NCBI GenBank assembly: GCA_016716905.1
Contig: JADJUS010000004.1
Span: 1,736,001-1,800,000 of the forward strand
Length of the DNA stretch: 64,000 nt
Direction: 5' to 3'
Source of the DNA: Acidobacteriota bacterium
GTDB lineage: Bacteria > Acidobacteriota > Vicinamibacteria > Vicinamibacterales > SCN-69-37
Part shown: positions 41,610 through 50,818 of the stretch, piece by piece
Layout: every line of letters starts with the position of its first letter
Position numbering within the stretch: the first letter of the stretch is position 1
The notes under the pieces: model-generated
Seen by the model: only the letters and a program-made list of their open reading frames with translations
The model's database searches: none
What the model was told of the DNA's origin: nothing
Made by a program: the position numbers and the translations under genes

Positions 41610-41615
41610 CACCGA

Positions 41616-42143
41616 TCAGTGCACCTGGGTGGCGCCGATTCCGGTCAGATACACCACGGCCACAGCCACCAGCCAACCGAGCAGGCAGACCAGGATGGCC
41701 CTGAACGTATCGTCGTAGTCGAGCGCCTGGCGCACCGCGACAAACGTGGCGGCGATCACCCAGCATCCGACGAGAAATGGGACGAAGAGCCCAACCACCG
41801 GAACGATGACCAGCAAGCCAAACACGCCCGGGGCCTGCGCGAATCCGACCGTCCGCAGCAACTGCCCAAGCGTGGCTTCGGTGTCCTTGCCCGGCAGGAT
41901 CCGGGTGCCGATAAACCACAACACCGCCGAACCGGCCAGCCAGCCTGCAAGCGCCTGCAGCGCGCCTTGCACAATCAACCAGCTGCTGCCGATCCCGAAG
42001 TACCACGCCACGCTGGTCGTCATGCTGGCCACCACCACCACGAGGGCGGCTTGTGGCGTGGCTGTCGCGTCGTGCTCCACGTCTTCGTAGGTGTCGGCTG
42101 AAAGACGCACAGCGCCCATGAGGCGCCGTTGGAAGCTGGCCAT
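41616..42143 (-). CDS. Yip1-family membrane protein
   Basis: The protein is 175 aa with five hydrophobic helices. The N-terminal MASFQRRLMGAVRLSADTYEDVEHD is followed by a Yip1-like core with ALAGWLAGSAVLWFIG and LGQLLRTVGFAQAPGVFGLLV, then the fourth and fifth helices. Bacterial Yip1 proteins are of unknown role. Its stop is 4 bp before the NDH-2 ATG, so the three genes 42143-39301 form one operon. It is divergent from the molybdopterin oxidoreductase with 23 bp between start codons. Confidence 0.85.
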   Translation of the reverse strand: MASFQRRLMGAVRLSADTYEDVEHDATATPQAALVVVVASMTTSVAWYFGIGSSWLIVQGALQALAGWLAGSAVLWFIGTRILPGKDTEATLGQLLRTVGFAQAPGVFGLLVIVPVVGLFVPFLVGCWVIAATFVAVRQALDYDDTFRAILVCLLGWLVAVAVVYLTGIGATQVH

Positions 42144-42166
42144 GGCTCATCGTACACTCATCTTCC

Positions 42167-44209
42167 ATGGCCGACACCGACGTCAGACCGCCCGCCTCCT
42201 GGGGGCGCTCCACTGTGCATACCGCCTGCCCGCTTGATTGTCCCGACTGCTGCAGCCTGGCGGTGACCGTGGAAGGCGGCCGCATCCAGAAGATTGACGG
42301 CAGCCACGCAGCGCCGTCCACCGACGGTTTCATCTGCGGCAAGGTGCGCAAGTTCGACCAGCGGGTCTATTCATCTGAGCGCGTGCTTTATCCCGCCGTG
42401 CGACGCGGGCCCAAGGGCCGTGGCGACTTCACCGTGGTGCCGTGGGCCGAGGCACTGGACCTGGTGGCCGAACGCATGCAGCAGGCGCGTACAGAGTTCG
42501 GCGCCGAGTCTGTGCTGCCGTTTTACTACGGCGGGTCGAATGGCTTTCTGACAAACGACCTGGAAGACGCCCGGCTGTTTCGCCAGTTTGGCGCGTCGCG
42601 GCTGGCGCGCACCGTCTGCGCCGCGCCGACAAGCGCGGCCGCCACCGCGATGTACGGCAAGATGGCCGGCGTCTCCTACGAAGACTACGCCCACGCCAAA
42701 CTCATCGTCGTCTGGGGCGCAAACCCACCGGCCTCGGGCATCCACCTGATGAGCCACATCAAACAGGCGCAGAAGAATGGCGCGCGCCTGGTCGTCATCG
42801 ACCCTCGACGCACGCCGCTGGCACGCACCGCAGACATCCACCTTCCAGTGAAGCCGGGCACCGATCTCGGCGTGGCCTTGTCACTCATTCGCGACTTGTT
42901 CGAGTCGGGACGCGCGGACCGCACGTTCCTCGATGCGCACACGACGGGCGCCGACAGCCTGCGGGCGGCCGCGGCGTCATGGACCTATGCACGGGCGGCC
43001 GCTGTCGCCGGGATCGACGAAACCCAACTGCGCCTCCTCGGCGACTGGTACGCCAACACATCACCGGCGGTGATTCGTTGCGGATGGGGCCAGGAGCGCA
43101 ACCGCAACGGCGGCGCCGCCACGATGGCGATTCTTGCGTTGCCGGCCGTCGCTGGAAAGTTCGGCGTGCGCGGTGGCGGTTACACGATGAGCAACTCGGC
43201 CGCGTACGGCCAGGCCGCCGAGAGCTGGATCAAGTCGCCGGCGCCGGAGACTCGCGTGGTCAACATGAATCAGCTTGGCCGGGCGTTGACCGAATACAAC
43301 GACCCTCCCGTGAAGGTGCTGTTCGTCTACAACTGCAATCCGCTGGCGACGATGCCCGACCAGAACCGGGTGAAGCGCGGTCTCGAGCGCGAAGATCTCT
43401 TCACCGTAGTCTTTGAACAGACGATGACGGACTCCGCCAAATACGCCGATGTCGTGTTGCCGGCCACCACCTTTCTGGAGCACTACGACCTGGCCAGGGG
43501 GTACGGCGCGTATCACTTCCAGATCGTCCAGCCGGTGATCGAGCCCGTTGGCGAAGCGCGTCCGAATCACGAAGTGTTCCGTGAACTCGCCGTGCGACTG
43601 GGACAGCACGAGGCTGAGGAAGACCCGCTCGGCCAGACCGAAGCCTTGCTTGAGGTGACGGCGCAGTTGCCCCGAGAGATCGCCGCCATCATTGGCGACG
43701 GCGGTGTGGCCCGTGGCCCCGCCAATGGCGCACCGATTCAGTTTGCGGACGTCCACCCGAAGACGCCCGATCAGAAGGTGCATCTGTTTCCCGAGGACCT
43801 GCCCACCACTGCGGGCCTCTATGCATTCCAGCCGGACCCGGCCACCGACGCCTACCCGCTCGCACTGATCTCGCCGGCAAGCGCACACACGGTGTCGTCC
43901 ACGCTCGGAGAATTCCGTCCCGGCATTGCTCGGCTGAAGATGCACCCCGACGACGCGAGACCGCGCGGGATCGAAGATGCCGACCCGGTGCGCGTGTTCA
44001 ACACACTCGGCGAAGTCTGGTGCGAAGTTACGATCACGCCCGAAGTGCGCCCCGGCGTCGTGTCACTGCCCAAGGGCCTGTGGGCGCGCAGCACTGAAAA
44101 CGGCGCGTCGTCAAATGCGCTGGTGCCCGACACGTTGACGGATCTCGCCGGCGGCGCGTGCTTCAACGACGCAAGGGTGGACGTGGCCATTCGCAAGGTC
44201 GTGAACTAG
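42167..44209 (+). CDS. Molybdopterin oxidoreductase (formate-dehydrogenase/DMSO-reductase family)
   Basis: The protein is 680 aa. An N-terminal [4Fe-4S] motif is visible in CPLDCPDCCSLAVTV plus GFICGKVRKFDQR. The molybdopterin-binding middle region includes YGGSNGFLTNDL, VVWGANPPASGIHL and VIDPRRTPLARTADIHLPVKPGTD. The C-terminal dinucleotide domain has SPASAHTVSSTLGEF. There is no signal peptide or Tat motif, so it is cytoplasmic and probably electron-linked to another subunit. The active-site Mo ligand residue could not be assigned with certainty. moaC at 21105 provides cofactor synthesis elsewhere in the window. Confidence 0.88.
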   Translation: MADTDVRPPASWGRSTVHTACPLDCPDCCSLAVTVEGGRIQKIDGSHAAPSTDGFICGKVRKFDQRVYSSERVLYPAVRRGPKGRGDFTVVPWAEALDLVAERMQQARTEFGAESVLPFYYGGSNGFLTNDLEDARLFRQFGASRLARTVCAAPTSAAATAMYGKMAGVSYEDYAHAKLIVVWGANPPASGIHLMSHIKQAQKNGARLVVIDPRRTPLARTADIHLPVKPGTDLGVALSLIRDLFESGRADRTFLDAHTTGADSLRAAAASWTYARAAAVAGIDETQLRLLGDWYANTSPAVIRCGWGQERNRNGGAATMAILALPAVAGKFGVRGGGYTMSNSAAYGQAAESWIKSPAPETRVVNMNQLGRALTEYNDPPVKVLFVYNCNPLATMPDQNRVKRGLEREDLFTVVFEQTMTDSAKYADVVLPATTFLEHYDLARGYGAYHFQIVQPVIEPVGEARPNHEVFRELAVRLGQHEAEEDPLGQTEALLEVTAQLPREIAAIIGDGGVARGPANGAPIQFADVHPKTPDQKVHLFPEDLPTTAGLYAFQPDPATDAYPLALISPASAHTVSSTLGEFRPGIARLKMHPDDARPRGIEDADPVRVFNTLGEVWCEVTITPEVRPGVVSLPKGLWARSTENGASSNALVPDTLTDLAGGACFNDARVDVAIRKVVN

Positions 44210-44216
44210 GAGACGA

Positions 44217-44280
44217 CAAAACGACCTCTGAGGTCGTTTCGCCAGCATCGCTCATCGAAACGACCTCAGAGGTCGTTTTG
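44217..44280. terminator. CAAAACGACCTC palindrome, copy 2 (double hairpin)
   Basis: Two hairpins, 44217-44240 and 44256-44280, are themselves mirror copies (CAAAACGACCTCTGAGGTCG and CGAAACGACCTCAGAGGTCG types), so they may also fold as one long stem. It lies between the convergent molybdopterin oxidoreductase and the outer-membrane protein genes. Confidence 0.8.
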
Positions 44281-44285
44281 GGTAC

Positions 44286-47200
44286 CTAAAATCCCTGAAC
44301 GATCCCCAGTTGCCACTTGAGGGGACGGCCGACGCGATCGATGGCGCGTGAGGCGGCGAGTTCGAGCGTGAGGAAGCCGAAGATGTTGGCGCGCAGGGCG
44401 GCGCCGTAGCTGCGCACAAGATCGCGGTCACCGCCAAAGAGTGTCGGCTTGGAGCCTGCCGACCACGCGACTCCAGCATCAAAGAACGCGGCGATTTCCA
44501 GCGGCACGTACGACCCGTAGTCCATCTCCCCACGGAACAAACCCAGCAGAGGCGCGCGCACTTCCGCATTCAGGATCAGCACGCGACTGCCGGCGAGGCG
44601 ATCGAACACGGCACAGGTCGTCCGTTCAAACGCGCCGCACTCGCCCGGCTCAAACGCCCCGAAGCCATACCCGTGCACAAACGACTGGTGGCCGGCGTAG
44701 TACTTGGCGAGTTGCACGTTTTCGCCGTCGCGGCCGTACCGCCCGATGTGGAGGCCGCGCACCGCGAACGTCACCGGTCGCACCGGCATCGAATAGCGCC
44801 GCCAATCCGCCACCGCCGTGGTGAAGTGAAGTGAGCCACGCGTGTTCCGGACCTCGAAACGTGAGCGGGCGCCGAGGATCGGGCTTGTGGCGCCAAAGAA
44901 CGACGTGTCATGCACGATGGCCGCACGCACTTCACCCAGATGCAGCGAATCGGCCAGCCGTTCGTTGGAGTCTGATCGGCTGATTTCCGTCTGGCCCTCG
45001 ATGTCGTATACCCGTTCGCGCACCTGCCGCTTGAAGGCCACCGTATTGGCGCTGCCGGCAATCTCGAACCGCGTCGATCGACTGAACGGAAACGCGGCAA
45101 TGAGTGAGCCGCCTCGGTAGATCTGCCGGTTGATCACTTCCCGGACTGTGGTGGTGGTGCCGTCCTCACTGTCCACGAATTCGAGGTATCCGGATCGATA
45201 CGGCTCGGCGCGCAATGACGCAGCCCAGTTCCATCGGTGGCGCCGATTGATGTAGGTGAGCCCGGCGCCCAGGTCGTCCACGTTGCTGTCCACGGCCGCG
45301 TCCACAGCAAGCACGCGATCGCCCAGCATGTCGCTGAACAGCGCGGCGATCGAACCTCCGCCAAATCCTCCGAACGAGTTGACGCCGGCATACACCGTGG
45401 GCTGACTGACCACGTCGAGTGTGAGCTTGCGATCGTACACCGTGCTCTCGCCCACCGGCCCCTGAGGCGGAAGGCCCGGCACGGGGTCGCCCAGCAACCG
45501 TGCGACGTCACCGGTGGCGCGGCTCATCAACGCGAGCGACGGGACGTCGGGGGTAATGCGCGCCGCCTGCCGAGACGCCTCGGGCGGCACCATGGCCACC
45601 GCGTCCTTCTCGTCGAGTACATACACGGCATGACCGTCGCGCTCAAACACGCTGAACACCCATCGGCCCGTCTGCGGTGCCGAGGACAACGCCGGACTCG
45701 TCGACGTGATGCCCGCGACGCCGGTGGCAAACGCCGTGAGGCGCGATACCGGGCCGCCGTCAATGGCAATCTGATAGAGATTGCTCACGCCATCGGGGTC
45801 TGAGATGAACGCGATCGTCCGTCCATCGGCGCTGACCTGAGGGCTCAAGTGTTTGCCCTGCAAGAACGCCTGAATGGGTTGAACCTCGCGCGTCTCGATG
45901 TTGACTCGCGCCAGCCTGAGTGCGCCAGGCCTGAGCAACTCCAGGTCCGTGCTGAACCGCTCCGTCACAAACACGATGGTCTTGCCGTCGGGCGTGAAGA
46001 TGGGCTCGAGGTCTGCGAATGGATCTGATGTGAGCGCTGTGGCTTCGCCCGTGGTCAGGTTCACCAGGTACAGATCGGTCAGCCCTCCGCGGTTGCCGCT
46101 CACCACGAGCGACTGGCCGTCGGGCGCCCACGCCGGATTCATCGCATCGTCCAAATCCGGCAACACGAGCTCACGAATGATTCGCGCGTTGGTGGGGTCC
46201 ACAAACGCCAGCACCGGTCTGCCGCCGCGAACGGCGGTGATCACAAACTGCCGGCCGTCGGGACGCCAGGCGCCGGCGGAGTTGAGGAACTGGAGGCTGT
46301 CGAAGTGTGGGTCGGTGGCCGACTCCACGAGCTTGCGCTCGATGCGGCCCGTCTCGGTGCTCGCGAGATAGAGATCGATCGAAAAGCGATCTTTCTCCGA
46401 AAAGAACGCCACCTGCTTTCCATCGGGGCTGACGCGCGGCCCGATATTGATGCGCCCCGCGCCGTTGTCCTCACTGATGAGCAACCGGGGCTCGCTCGTG
46501 AGCGACGGCAGGTCGGCCTGCATCGCCTGAATCGTCTTGCGAATGGACGTGTGCCAGGCTTCCGTCAGCGCGTCGGGGTCGGTGCCCAGTTGCAGGGCAA
46601 ATCCCGTCATGTCAAACCGGGGGTTGGCCGCCGATCGCAGCAGCGACGCCACCGCGCGGTCCCCATACGTGGCGCCGATGTAGGCCCAGAACGCGTGGCC
46701 CCAGCGGTACGGAAACAACCGGGGGTTATCCAGGTCTTTCACATGCGGCAGACGCTCGCTGATGGCCGCATCGCGCAGCCACATGGCCGTCTGGCCATCC
46801 ACGGGGCCGATCGAAAGGTACTCGGCCATCCCTTCGGCAAACCACAGCGGATATTGCAGAATGCCCGGCAACGTGAACTCGGACTCGCGCGGGTCGGAGC
46901 CGGTCATATCGAACTGGAAGGCATGCACCAGTTCGTGCCCCAGCACATGATCGGTGTCGGCGAGTGAGCCCGCCATCGGCAACACGATGCGCCGCTTCAG
47001 CGCTTCAGTGGCGCCGCCCGTGCCTTCGCCGACAAGGCCCTCGATGGCGTTGGTCTGGCCGAAATGCGCGGGCGCCGCATACAAGATCAGGGCCTGCCGG
47101 CCCCGCAGGTTATGACTGAAGAACCGCGTGAGCCGCCATCGCCACCGCTCGGCCATGCGGCCGACGATGGCCGCGCTTTCGGCTTCTTCGGGATAGTAAT

Positions 47201-47384
47201 AAACGTCGAAGTGTTCGGTGGCGAGTACCTGGAACTTGAAGGAGCGGTACTGGACTTTGTTGCGACCAAAATACTGGGCCTGCGCCAGGGCCGGCAGGAC
47301 GAGCAGGATCAGGATGACCGCCGCCAGGGTGTAAGATGCGGACGGCCTATGACGCCTGACGAAATTCCGCCACGCACGGTACAT
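44286..47384 (-). CDS. Outer-membrane protease, beta-propeller and Omp85-type barrel fusion
   Basis: The protein is 1032 aa from the ATG at 47384 (GGAG nine bases upstream); upstream in-frame sequence belongs to the divergent yggX region. Signal peptide at about 17-36. Residues ~45-260 form a gluzincin-like peptidase domain with HELVH at 150-154 and Glu184 in WFAEGMAEYLS. Residues ~300-620 are PD40/TolB-like propeller repeats (VSPDGKQVAFFSE; WAPDGQSLVVSG; FTPDGKTIVFVTE). Residues ~700-1032 look like a BamA/Omp85-type beta-barrel (repeated aromatic-ending strands; FRGEMDYGSYVPLEIAAFFD). Possibly surface protease anchored in the outer membrane. Confidence 0.85.
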   Translation of the reverse strand: MYRAWRNFVRRHRPSASYTLAAVILILLVLPALAQAQYFGRNKVQYRSFKFQVLATEHFDVYYYPEEAESAAIVGRMAERWRWRLTRFFSHNLRGRQALILYAAPAHFGQTNAIEGLVGEGTGGATEALKRRIVLPMAGSLADTDHVLGHELVHAFQFDMTGSDPRESEFTLPGILQYPLWFAEGMAEYLSIGPVDGQTAMWLRDAAISERLPHVKDLDNPRLFPYRWGHAFWAYIGATYGDRAVASLLRSAANPRFDMTGFALQLGTDPDALTEAWHTSIRKTIQAMQADLPSLTSEPRLLISEDNGAGRINIGPRVSPDGKQVAFFSEKDRFSIDLYLASTETGRIERKLVESATDPHFDSLQFLNSAGAWRPDGRQFVITAVRGGRPVLAFVDPTNARIIRELVLPDLDDAMNPAWAPDGQSLVVSGNRGGLTDLYLVNLTTGEATALTSDPFADLEPIFTPDGKTIVFVTERFSTDLELLRPGALRLARVNIETREVQPIQAFLQGKHLSPQVSADGRTIAFISDPDGVSNLYQIAIDGGPVSRLTAFATGVAGITSTSPALSSAPQTGRWVFSVFERDGHAVYVLDEKDAVAMVPPEASRQAARITPDVPSLALMSRATGDVARLLGDPVPGLPPQGPVGESTVYDRKLTLDVVSQPTVYAGVNSFGGFGGGSIAALFSDMLGDRVLAVDAAVDSNVDDLGAGLTYINRRHRWNWAASLRAEPYRSGYLEFVDSEDGTTTTVREVINRQIYRGGSLIAAFPFSRSTRFEIAGSANTVAFKRQVRERVYDIEGQTEISRSDSNERLADSLHLGEVRAAIVHDTSFFGATSPILGARSRFEVRNTRGSLHFTTAVADWRRYSMPVRPVTFAVRGLHIGRYGRDGENVQLAKYYAGHQSFVHGYGFGAFEPGECGAFERTTCAVFDRLAGSRVLILNAEVRAPLLGLFRGEMDYGSYVPLEIAAFFDAGVAWSAGSKPTLFGGDRDLVRSYGAALRANIFGFLTLELAASRAIDRVGRPLKWQLGIVQGF

Positions 47385-47639
47385 TGCGTGAAACTCCTTC
47401 GTGACCTTCCCGCTCTGCCTTCCCCTCCCTGGCCCGGCGAACTCGGCCGGCGCATCTACGACCAGGTCTCGGCCGAAGCCTGGGCCATGTGGGAAGAGCA
47501 GATGAAGATGATCCTCAATGAGTATCGCCTGTTGCCGTTTCAGAAGGAAGCGCAGCAATTGGTGGCGAAACACATGGAGGAGTATTTTTTCGGCACCGGC
47601 GCCGCGGCCCCGCCCGGCTTTGTGCCCGAACCGAAGTAA
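47349..47639 (+). CDS. yggX: YggX-type Fe(II)-trafficking/oxidative damage protection protein
   Basis: The protein is 96 aa. The YggX fold is clear: RTVHCVKLLRDLPAL, PWPGELGRRIYDQVSAEAWAMW, EEQMKMILNEYRLLPF and KHMEEYFFG. YggX buffers iron and protects Fe-S clusters; the Cys in VHC is its conserved reactive residue. The ATG at 47349 gives the natural length and lies inside the 5' coding region of the divergent outer-membrane gene (start 47384), so the two genes overlap head-to-head by 36 bp. The POT transporter follows 36 bp downstream. Confidence 0.92.
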   Translation: MTPDEIPPRTVHCVKLLRDLPALPSPPWPGELGRRIYDQVSAEAWAMWEEQMKMILNEYRLLPFQKEAQQLVAKHMEEYFFGTGAAAPPGFVPEPK

Positions 47640-47675
47640 TATCCGCCAGCGCAAGCCTTTTGGAAGGACTGACAC

Positions 47676-49190
47676 GTGGCAAGCACCGACACCTCATTCT
47701 TCGGCCACCCGCGTGGCCTCTCCACCCTCTTCTTCTCCGAGATGTGGGAACGCTTCAGTTATTACGGGATGCGGGGATTCCTGCTCCTGTACATGGTGGC
47801 GACCGTTGAAGACGGCGGGTTGGGCCTCTCTGTCCCCGTGGCCACGGCCATCTACGGCACCTACACCTCAGCCGTCTACCTGCTGAGCCTGCCCGGCGGG
47901 TGGCTCGCCGACCGGCTCATTGGGCCGCGGCGCGCGGTGCTCTACGGCGGCATTCTCATCGCATCCGGCCACTTCTCACTCGCGTTCCCGTCCACGGCCA
48001 CGTTTTATCTCGGCCTGTTGCTCGTGGTGCTGGGCACGGGCCTCCTCAAGCCGAACATCAGCGTGATCGTCGGCCACCTCTACGAGCAGAAGGATCTGCG
48101 GCGCGACGCCGGATTCTCGATCTTCTACATGGGCATCAACCTGGGTGCCTTCATTGGTCCGCTCATCACCGGTTACCTCGTGCAGAACGCGGGCTTCCGT
48201 GGCTGGCTGACCGGCATGGGCATGGACCCGAATTCTGCCTGGCACTGGGGCTTCGGCGCAGCCGGCATCGGCATGACCCTGGGCCTCATCCAGTACATCG
48301 CGTCGGGCCGCCTCCTGGGCCAGGCCGGCATGGACCCGTCACCCGCCAAGTCCCCGGAAGCGTTTGCGCAACTCAAGCGCACGGCCACGATCTGGTTCGC
48401 TGTCTTCGTGGTGGCGCTCGTGGGCCTGGGCCTCGCGATGTCGGGCGGGTCGCTCACGATCACTCCGGAGCAGGTCACCAATGGCTACCTGTACCTCCTC
48501 ATCGCCGTGGTGGTCGGGTTCTTTTCCTGGCTGTTCATGGGCAATACCTGGACGACGGAGGAGCGTGGGCGCCTGTGGGTGATCACCGTCATGTTCGTGG
48601 CGGCGGCCCTCTTCTGGTCGGTGTTTGAGCAGGCGGGTTCCACGCTGAATCTGTTTGCCGTGGACAAGACCGACAACACGCTGTTTGGCCTCGCCTTCCC
48701 AAGCGTCTGGTTCCAATCCCTCAACGCCCTCTTCATCGTCGCCTTTGCGCCGGTGTTCGCGTGGCTGTGGGTGAAGATGGGCGACAAGCAGCCGGCGAGC
48801 CCGGTGAAGTTCTCGTTCGGCCTGATTGGCGTCGGACTTGGGTTCCTGGTCCTGGTGCCTGCGGCGAACCTGGCCGCCGGCGGGCTGGTGAGTCCGCTGT
48901 GGCTGTCGGCAACATATCTCGTTCACACCTGGGCGGAATTGTGCCTGAGCCCAATCGGGTTGAGCTCAATGACCAAACTCGCGCCGACGCGAATTGTCAG
49001 CCTGATGATGGGCGTCTGGTTCCTTGGCGCATCGGTGGGCAACTACATGGGCGGTGAAATGGCCGGCCTCTACGCGTCGATGCCCCTGCAGAACCTCTTC
49101 GGCGTGGTCGGCCTCTTCGGCATTGTGGCCGGCGTCATCATGCTGGTGTTCTCAGGCAAGCTCACGAAGATGATGCACGGCGTGAAATAG
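47676..49190 (+). CDS. POT-family proton-coupled peptide transporter
   Basis: The protein is 504 aa from a GTG start. Family marks include the proton-coupling EMWERFSYYGMRGFLLLY (E-x-x-E-R-F-x-Y-Y-G, residues 22-33), LLKPNISVIVGHLYE and GFSIFYMGINLGAFIGPL. It has about 14 membrane segments. It imports di- and tripeptides, which fits the many secreted peptidases encoded around it. The gene is downstream of yggX on the same strand and ends seven bases before the LigD-PE gene. Confidence 0.92.
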   Translation: MASTDTSFFGHPRGLSTLFFSEMWERFSYYGMRGFLLLYMVATVEDGGLGLSVPVATAIYGTYTSAVYLLSLPGGWLADRLIGPRRAVLYGGILIASGHFSLAFPSTATFYLGLLLVVLGTGLLKPNISVIVGHLYEQKDLRRDAGFSIFYMGINLGAFIGPLITGYLVQNAGFRGWLTGMGMDPNSAWHWGFGAAGIGMTLGLIQYIASGRLLGQAGMDPSPAKSPEAFAQLKRTATIWFAVFVVALVGLGLAMSGGSLTITPEQVTNGYLYLLIAVVVGFFSWLFMGNTWTTEERGRLWVITVMFVAAALFWSVFEQAGSTLNLFAVDKTDNTLFGLAFPSVWFQSLNALFIVAFAPVFAWLWVKMGDKQPASPVKFSFGLIGVGLGFLVLVPAANLAAGGLVSPLWLSATYLVHTWAELCLSPIGLSSMTKLAPTRIVSLMMGVWFLGASVGNYMGGEMAGLYASMPLQNLFGVVGLFGIVAGVIMLVFSGKLTKMMHGVK

Positions 49191-49196
49191 CGGCTC

Positions 49197-49943
49197 GTGG
49201 GCCTCAAGAAGTACCAGGAGAAGCGGAACTTCGCAAAATCGCCCGAGCCGAAGGGTGATGAAACAAAGGCGCTTCGCCGCAAGAAGACGAAGACGCTCTT
49301 CTTCTGCGTCCAGAAACATCTGGCGAGCCATCTGCACTACGACCTGCGGCTCGAACACCAGGGCGTGTTGATGTCCTGGGCGGTGCCCAAGGGGCCGTCG
49401 CTGGATTCGAAGATCAAGCGGTTCGCGCAGCAGGTGGAGGATCATCCCATCGAGTACGGCACGTTCGAAGGCGTGATTCCCGAAGGGTACGGCGCGGGCA
49501 TCGTGATGTTGTGGGATTCGGGAACGTGGACACCCGAATCGCCGGATGTGGACGCCGCCCTGGCGAAGGGTGACCTCAAATTCACACTCGACGGCTACAA
49601 GTTGAAGGGGTCGTGGGTGCTCGTGCGCACCCGCGGCTACGCCCGCGAGGGCCAAAAAGCGGCGGGACCGAGTTGGCTGCTGATCAAACACAAAGACGAG
49701 TGGTCCGGAGACCTGGACATCGCGGAATTTGCGCCCCTGAGCGTCAAGTCTGGCGAGGATTTTCCTGCCATCATGGCCGCACAGGATCCCGAGTTGTGGC
49801 TGACCAACCGGCGCGCCGCCGGGGGCGCCACCGGTGCTATGCTTCAGAGGATTATCGAACAGGCGGCGGAGTTGAAACTCGCCGAACTGCAGAAGAAGAA
49901 AACACCGCCACCCGGGCGCCGTGCCCGCACAACCAAAGCCTGA
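49197..49943 (+). CDS. Stand-alone LigD-type 3'-phosphoesterase domain protein
   Basis: The protein is 248 aa from a GTG start, six bases after the transporter stop. The core matches the phosphoesterase domain of the NHEJ enzyme LigD: FCVQKHLASHLHYDLRLEH (catalytic His/Asp/Arg), MSWAVPKGPSLD, HPIEYGTFEGVIPEGYGAGIVMLWDSGTW and SWLLIKHKDEW. There is no ligase or polymerase domain in it and no Ku gene nearby. Stand-alone versions exist and may trim 3'-phosphates or ribonucleotides at breaks. The C-terminal ~45 residues are basic and low complexity. Confidence 0.92.
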   Translation: MGLKKYQEKRNFAKSPEPKGDETKALRRKKTKTLFFCVQKHLASHLHYDLRLEHQGVLMSWAVPKGPSLDSKIKRFAQQVEDHPIEYGTFEGVIPEGYGAGIVMLWDSGTWTPESPDVDAALAKGDLKFTLDGYKLKGSWVLVRTRGYAREGQKAAGPSWLLIKHKDEWSGDLDIAEFAPLSVKSGEDFPAIMAAQDPELWLTNRRAAGGATGAMLQRIIEQAAELKLAELQKKKTPPPGRRARTTKA

Positions 49944-49962
49944 CCCGAGGAGAGGGTTTGTC

Positions 49963-50418
49963 ATGAAGCACTCAATCACCGCCGCCATCGCCGTCGTCGT
50001 ACTAGCCGGAGCCGCAACGCTGTCCGCCCAGGCTCCGCCTGCTACGGCGAAACCTGCGCCACAGGCGGCAGCGCCGCAGACCGCCGCGCCCACCGCCAAA
50101 GCACCGGCATCACCGGCCGGCAAGTGGGTGGTGAACCTTGAGAGCCCGCAGGGCGCGATGGCGCTGAACCTTGAAGTGAAGCTGGACGCCGCGAACAAGG
50201 TGACCGGCACCCTTGATGGCCCGTCGGGCCCCTCCCCCATCGCCGGTGAGTGGAAAGAGGGCGTGCTGGGCTTCACGATCAGCATCGATGCCGGCGGCAC
50301 GGCAATGGAGATTTACTTCGAAGGCAAGCTGAACGCCGAAGGCAAGATGACCGGCACGATGGCCGCCGGCGACATGGGCAGCTTCCCCTTCACCGCCGAC
50401 CGCGCGAAGGGACTGTAA
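49963..50418 (+). CDS. Small secreted protein, paralogue of the next gene
   Basis: The protein is 151 aa from the ATG at 49963 (GAGGAGAGG upstream). A signal peptide (about 1-23) is followed by a Pro/Ala/Thr-rich linker (about 24-52), then a beta-rich domain GKWVVNLESPQGAMALNLEV, TGTLDGPSGPSPIAGEW, KEGVLGFTI, EGKLNAEGKMTGTM. The pattern K-W-x-x-x-x-E-x-x-x-G plus repeated TGT/GKV strands matches the downstream 130-aa protein, so the two look like a duplication. The fold may be lipocalin-like or similar. Function unknown. Confidence 0.75.
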   Translation: MKHSITAAIAVVVLAGAATLSAQAPPATAKPAPQAAAPQTAAPTAKAPASPAGKWVVNLESPQGAMALNLEVKLDAANKVTGTLDGPSGPSPIAGEWKEGVLGFTISIDAGGTAMEIYFEGKLNAEGKMTGTMAAGDMGSFPFTADRAKGL

Positions 50419-50420
50419 CC

Positions 50421-50813
50421 ATGTCGCGTGTGCTGGCTGCGCTCCTTGTCATTGCCGGAGCGACGACCGCGGCCGCCCAACAGGCACCGGCGGCCACAAC
50501 CCTCACGGGCAAGTGGCAGATGACGCTGGAAATGGAAGTGGGCACGTCGAGTCCGGTGCTGGTGTTCAAACAGGACGCCGATAAGCTGACGGGCACCTAC
50601 ACCGGACGCTACGGCGAATATCCACTGGTCGGCAAAGTCGACGGCAAGAAAGTGGAATTCGTCGTCACGATCAACGCCGAAGGCACCGAGACGCGGATGG
50701 CCTTCACCGGCGAATTGACGACCACGCCCACCGGCGATGTCCTTCGCGGCGGTGCCGAACTGGGTGGCATGGGCCAGGCCACCTGGCTGGCCAAGCGCGA
50801 GATCAAGAAGTAG
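50421..50813 (+). CDS. Small secreted protein, second paralogue
   Basis: The protein is 130 aa. Signal peptide at about 1-19 (VLAALLVIAGATTAAA). The mature region LTGKWQMTLEMEVGTSSPVL, LTGTYTGRYGEYPLVGKVDG, VEFVVTI and TGELTTTPTGDVLRGGAE resembles the previous gene's domain strand by strand. It begins two bases after its neighbour's stop. Together they form a tandem duplicate of an export-competent beta-barrel-like module, function unknown. Confidence 0.75.
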   Translation: MSRVLAALLVIAGATTAAAQQAPAATTLTGKWQMTLEMEVGTSSPVLVFKQDADKLTGTYTGRYGEYPLVGKVDGKKVEFVVTINAEGTETRMAFTGELTTTPTGDVLRGGAELGGMGQATWLAKREIKK

Positions 50814-50818
50814 ACCGT

